From: Nitriliruptorales bacterium
Lineage (GTDB): Bacteria > Actinomycetota > Nitriliruptoria > Euzebyales > Egibacteraceae
Assembly (NCBI GenBank): GCA_007126835.1
Contig: SLAO01000159.1
Coordinates: 1-15,180 of the forward strand
Direction of reading: 5' to 3'
DNA: 15,180 bases
Below the pieces are notes generated by a model. The model did not search any database and had not been told where the DNA came from. It saw only the letters and a list, made by a program, of their open reading frames with translations. This document shows positions 12,322-15,180 of the stretch, one piece after another (the first letter of the stretch is position 1; every line of letters starts with the position of its first letter). The position numbers and the translations under genes were made by a program.

Positions 12322-15180
12322 TTGCACGGCGGCGTGGCGTACCTGTCGACGGCGAGGCTGCTGCCACCGCCGCTTCCCGCCGAGCACCTGGCTCGCCCTC
12401 GCGTCGATGACCTGTTAGATGTCGCCGCCGCCTCGCCGCTGACCGCGATCGTCGCCGGCCCGGGGTACGGAAAGTCCACCGCGCTGGCTGCCTGGGCAGC
12501 GGAGCGGCGCCTGTGCTGGTACACGTGCTCCCCTGGTGACGCCCGGCTGCCGTCGCTGCTGCAGGGGCTGACCGCGGCGTTGCGCAGCCGAGTGCCCACC
12601 ATGCCGCCCGAGCTCGGCGCCGCCGTCCGCGGAGCTGCCGGTCCCGACGCCGACGATGTCGACCGGGCCGACGCGCTGGCCGCGCTGCTGGCAGAGGCGG
12701 TCGACAGCGCCAGTGGAGACACCCTGCACCTGATCCTGGACGGCACCGACGCGGTCCCCGCCGACAGCCCCGGCGGGCGGCTGCTGGCCAGCCTCGTGCA
12801 ACAGGGGTCGGCCGCCCTGCGACTCGTGCTGAGCGCCCGTTCGGCGCTGCCCCTGGACATCACCCGCATGGTCCGCCGCGGCGAGGCCACCGAGGTCACG
12901 GGCCAGGCGCTAGCGTTCACCGCCGACGAGACCGCCGCCTTGCTGAGGCTCATCGGGGTCGCCGACCGTGAGCTCGCCGAGGCCGTGCACGGAGCCACCG
13001 CGGGTTGGCCCGCGGCGGTCCGCCTGGTCGCTGAGGTGCTGCGAGACCGACCAGCCACCGACGTCCATGCCGTGCTGGGGCGGCTGCACGCCCCGGGGGG
13101 TCGCCTCCACGGCCTGCTCGACGAGGAGGTGCTCGGCCGCGACCGCCCCGACCGCCGTGACCTCGTGCGCCACCTTGCCTTGCTGCCCCGCGTCAACGTG
13201 GCGCTGTGCGAGCACCTCGGCGTCGTCGATGCTGCCGCCCGGCTCGCCGAGCTCGAGCGGTTCGGCATCCTGCTGGACCACGAGGACGCCGACGGCTGGT
13301 TCTCGCTCGCGCCGGTGGTTCGGGACGCGGTGCGCGTCGGCTTTCCGCTGCCCGAGGAAGAGCGCCGCGACCTGGCTCAGCAGGCGGCGTCGTGGCTGGT
13401 TACCGCAACGCGCACCCGAGAGGCTCTCCAGGTGCTCGAGGAAGGGGGCGTGGACGACGCGCTCGCCGACTTCCTGGCCGAGCACGGGTCCCAACTCGTG
13501 GCCCAAGGCGCCTGCACCGACGTGGTTTCCGCCGCGAGCCGGCTGCCAGACCGGTTGCACAGCCCTGGTGTTCGCCTAGTGGAAAGCCACGCACGGCAGG
13601 TGCTCGGGGACTGGCAAGGCGCGCTGGACGGCTTCTCGACCGTGGCCGGCAGCGAGGGTCCGCTGTCGGCGGGGCTGGCGTGGCGGATGGGGCTGATCTA
13701 CCACTTTCGCGGCGAGTTGGACGCCGCCTTGGAGACCTACCAGCGCGGCTTCGCCGACACCGACCCGGCCCATCGCGTCGACCGCGCCCACCTGCTCGGC
13801 TGGGCGGGGACGGCCAACTGGCTTCGTGGCGACCTCGAGGTGTGTCGACGACTCGGCAACGAGGCGTTCGCGCTGGCTCGGGCCGCAGGCGACGCCAGCG
13901 CGCTGGCGATCGCACACACCACGCTGGCGCTGGTGGCGGCAGCCGACGGCGACCGGCGCGCCAACGAGGCCCACTACGTGCGAGCACTCGCCGCTGCCGA
14001 GGAAGCCGGCGACGTCCTCCAGCTGCTGCGGATCCGGTGCAACCGCGGCTCTCGGCGCCTGGAGGAGGGCGCGTACGGCGAAGCGGTCGCCGAGCTCGAG
14101 GTGGGGCTCCGACTCGCCGAGACCTCCGGGTTCGCCGCGCTGCACGGCGTCACCCTGTGCAACCGGGGTGGCGCGCGTCTGCGGCTGGGGCGCCTGGAGG
14201 AGGCCGCCGCAGACTACGAAGCCGCCCGTGCCCGCTACCAGCGCATCGACTCGAGGATGGTCAGCTACGCCCTGGGTGGCCTCGGCGACGTCCATCGCAC
14301 CCGGGGCGACCTCGCCCTGGCGCGGGCCGCCTACGAGGAGGCCGTCGACGTCGCCGAGTCCGCGGGTGACGCCCAGGGTCTGATCCCGGCCCTGGCTGGC
14401 CTCGCCCGCGTCGTCGTGGGCGACGATCCGGCGGCGGCGACCGAGCTGGCCGAGCGGGCGGTGACCGGCAGCGGGGCGCTCAGCGAGGTCGAAGCGCGCC
14501 TCGCCGCCGGCTGGGTGGCCCTGGCACGCCAGAATCGCGAATCCGCCGAGGCCCACGCCAAAGCTGCCGAAGCGGCCGCTCGGGGCCGCCGGGACCGTGC
14601 CGGTCTCGCCGAGAGCCTCGAGCTGGAGGCCCTGGCCGCATCAGACCCGGGGGCGCACGCCGGTCGCCTCGACGAGGCCGCGGCGATCTGGCGCCAGCTC
14701 GGCGACCCGATCGGCACGGCGAGGTCGACGCTGGCCGCCGCGCAACTCGACCGCGGTGGGCGTCGCCAGGACGCGGCTCGCGCCAGGCGGCGGCTGCGGG
14801 AGCTGGGGGTGTCGACGCGTGCGGCCGAGGTCGCGGGCACGCTGCGAGAGGTGGAGGCACACCTCGCTTCGGATGTCGAGATCGGCGTCCTCGGGGGCTT
14901 TGCGGTGCGACGCCGCGGCGTGACCGTGCCCCACACCGCGTGGCAGTCCCGCAAGGCGCGGGAGCTGGTCAAGATCTTGCTGGCGCGCCGCGGACGGCCG
15001 ACTCCCAGGGAGCAGCTGCTGGAGCTGCTGTGGCCCGACGAGGACCCCGTGCGGACCTCGAATCGCCTGTCGGGGCTGCTGTCCGTCGGGCGGGCGGTGT
15101 TCGACCCCCACAAGCAGGAGGACCCCGACCGGTTCCTGACCGCCGACCGGCACACGATCGGCCTGGACTTCTCCCACATC
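12322..15180 (+). CDS. STAND/MalT-type ATPase regulator with C-terminal SARP-like winged helix (cut by right edge)
   Basis: 953 residues are visible and the frame is open to the edge. TTG at 12322 has GAGGGG six bases upstream. GTG at 12334 is the alternative. Residues 30-300 form an NTPase: Walker A GPGYGKST (46-53), Walker B LHLILDGTD (135-143), then a MalT-like ALAFTADETAALL and GWPAAVRLVAEVLR. About 340-850 is Ala/Leu-rich with TPR-like units such as AHLLGWAGTANWLRGDLEVC and YEEAVDVAESAGD. From residue 852 comes a winged helix of the SARP/AfsR kind (VEIGVLGGFAVRRRG, then WQSRKARELVKILLARRGR, LLELLWPDEDPVRTSNRLS). In AfsR-type proteins this domain is N-terminal. Here it is at the C-terminal side, and a BTAD domain would be expected beyond the edge. 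It is probably an ATP-driven, ligand-gated transcription activator whose targets are unknown. Confidence 0.88.
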   Translation, partial: MHGGVAYLSTARLLPPPLPAEHLARPRVDDLLDVAAASPLTAIVAGPGYGKSTALAAWAAERRLCWYTCSPGDARLPSLLQGLTAALRSRVPTMPPELGAAVRGAAGPDADDVDRADALAALLAEAVDSASGDTLHLILDGTDAVPADSPGGRLLASLVQQGSAALRLVLSARSALPLDITRMVRRGEATEVTGQALAFTADETAALLRLIGVADRELAEAVHGATAGWPAAVRLVAEVLRDRPATDVHAVLGRLHAPGGRLHGLLDEEVLGRDRPDRRDLVRHLALLPRVNVALCEHLGVVDAAARLAELERFGILLDHEDADGWFSLAPVVRDAVRVGFPLPEEERRDLAQQAASWLVTATRTREALQVLEEGGVDDALADFLAEHGSQLVAQGACTDVVSAASRLPDRLHSPGVRLVESHARQVLGDWQGALDGFSTVAGSEGPLSAGLAWRMGLIYHFRGELDAALETYQRGFADTDPAHRVDRAHLLGWAGTANWLRGDLEVCRRLGNEAFALARAAGDASALAIAHTTLALVAAADGDRRANEAHYVRALAAAEEAGDVLQLLRIRCNRGSRRLEEGAYGEAVAELEVGLRLAETSGFAALHGVTLCNRGGARLRLGRLEEAAADYEAARARYQRIDSRMVSYALGGLGDVHRTRGDLALARAAYEEAVDVAESAGDAQGLIPALAGLARVVVGDDPAAATELAERAVTGSGALSEVEARLAAGWVALARQNRESAEAHAKAAEAAARGRRDRAGLAESLELEALAASDPGAHAGRLDEAAAIWRQLGDPIGTARSTLAAAQLDRGGRRQDAARARRRLRELGVSTRAAEVAGTLREVEAHLASDVEIGVLGGFAVRRRGVTVPHTAWQSRKARELVKILLARRGRPTPREQLLELLWPDEDPVRTSNRLSGLLSVGRAVFDPHKQEDPDRFLTADRHTIGLDFSHI

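Noticed and set aside
13206..14556. Open frames on both strands inside the STAND ATPase region
   Set aside because: They are Arg/Ala/Pro-rich out-of-frame readings. The plus frame starting at 12322 carries Walker motifs, helical repeats and a winged helix.

Overview
The window is high-GC DNA with actinobacterial character. The supporting evidence is a BldD-type regulator, a CIRCE-controlled groES-groEL pair, the tsaE-tsaB-rimI-tsaD order that actinobacteria keep near groESL, and a SARP-type DNA-binding domain on a large ATPase. I cannot name the genus. A deep-branching actinobacterium is possible because several proteins differ noticeably from Streptomyces or Mycobacterium versions.

Layout. 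(1) 1-3522, minus strand: a PAS-GAF sensor protein cut by the left edge, preceded by a membrane-anchored GAF-GGDEF-EAL protein whose cyclase domain looks degenerate and whose EAL (c-di-GMP phosphodiesterase) residues look complete. (2) 3733-5979, minus strand: groES-groEL with a promoter, a CIRCE operator and a terminator hairpin. (3) 6072-6661, plus strand: a bldD orthologue, divergent from groES, with a near-consensus BldD box over its -35 region. (4) 6662-7222: a 561-bp gene-free interval between convergent genes, with a 31/32-nt tandem repeat, a perfect 20-bp inverted repeat, a second hairpin and two short tandem repeats. (5) 7223-11004, minus strand: a tightly coupled five-gene operon tsaE-tsaB-rimI-tsaD-GNAT in which every junction overlaps by 1 or 4 bases. 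(6) 11096-12225, plus strand: a crotonase-family protein lacking both classical catalytic glutamates, then a 115-aa protein resembling ribosome hibernation factors. (7) 12322-15180, plus strand: a STAND-type ATPase with a helical repeat region and a C-terminal SARP-like winged helix, running off the right edge.

How the genes work together. The tsa operon makes the threonylcarbamoyl (t6A) modification of tRNA, with the RimI acetyltransferase and a second GNAT enzyme. GroESL folds proteins and is probably heat-inducible through HrcA/CIRCE. BldD is known in Streptomyces to bind DNA as a c-di-GMP-bridged dimer, and the c-di-GMP-contacting motif is largely kept here. A probable c-di-GMP-degrading enzyme lies in the same 6-kb neighbourhood, so the window may hold both a c-di-GMP effector and a c-di-GMP breakdown enzyme. 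That functional link is inference. The least explained DNA is the structured interval at 6662-7222.
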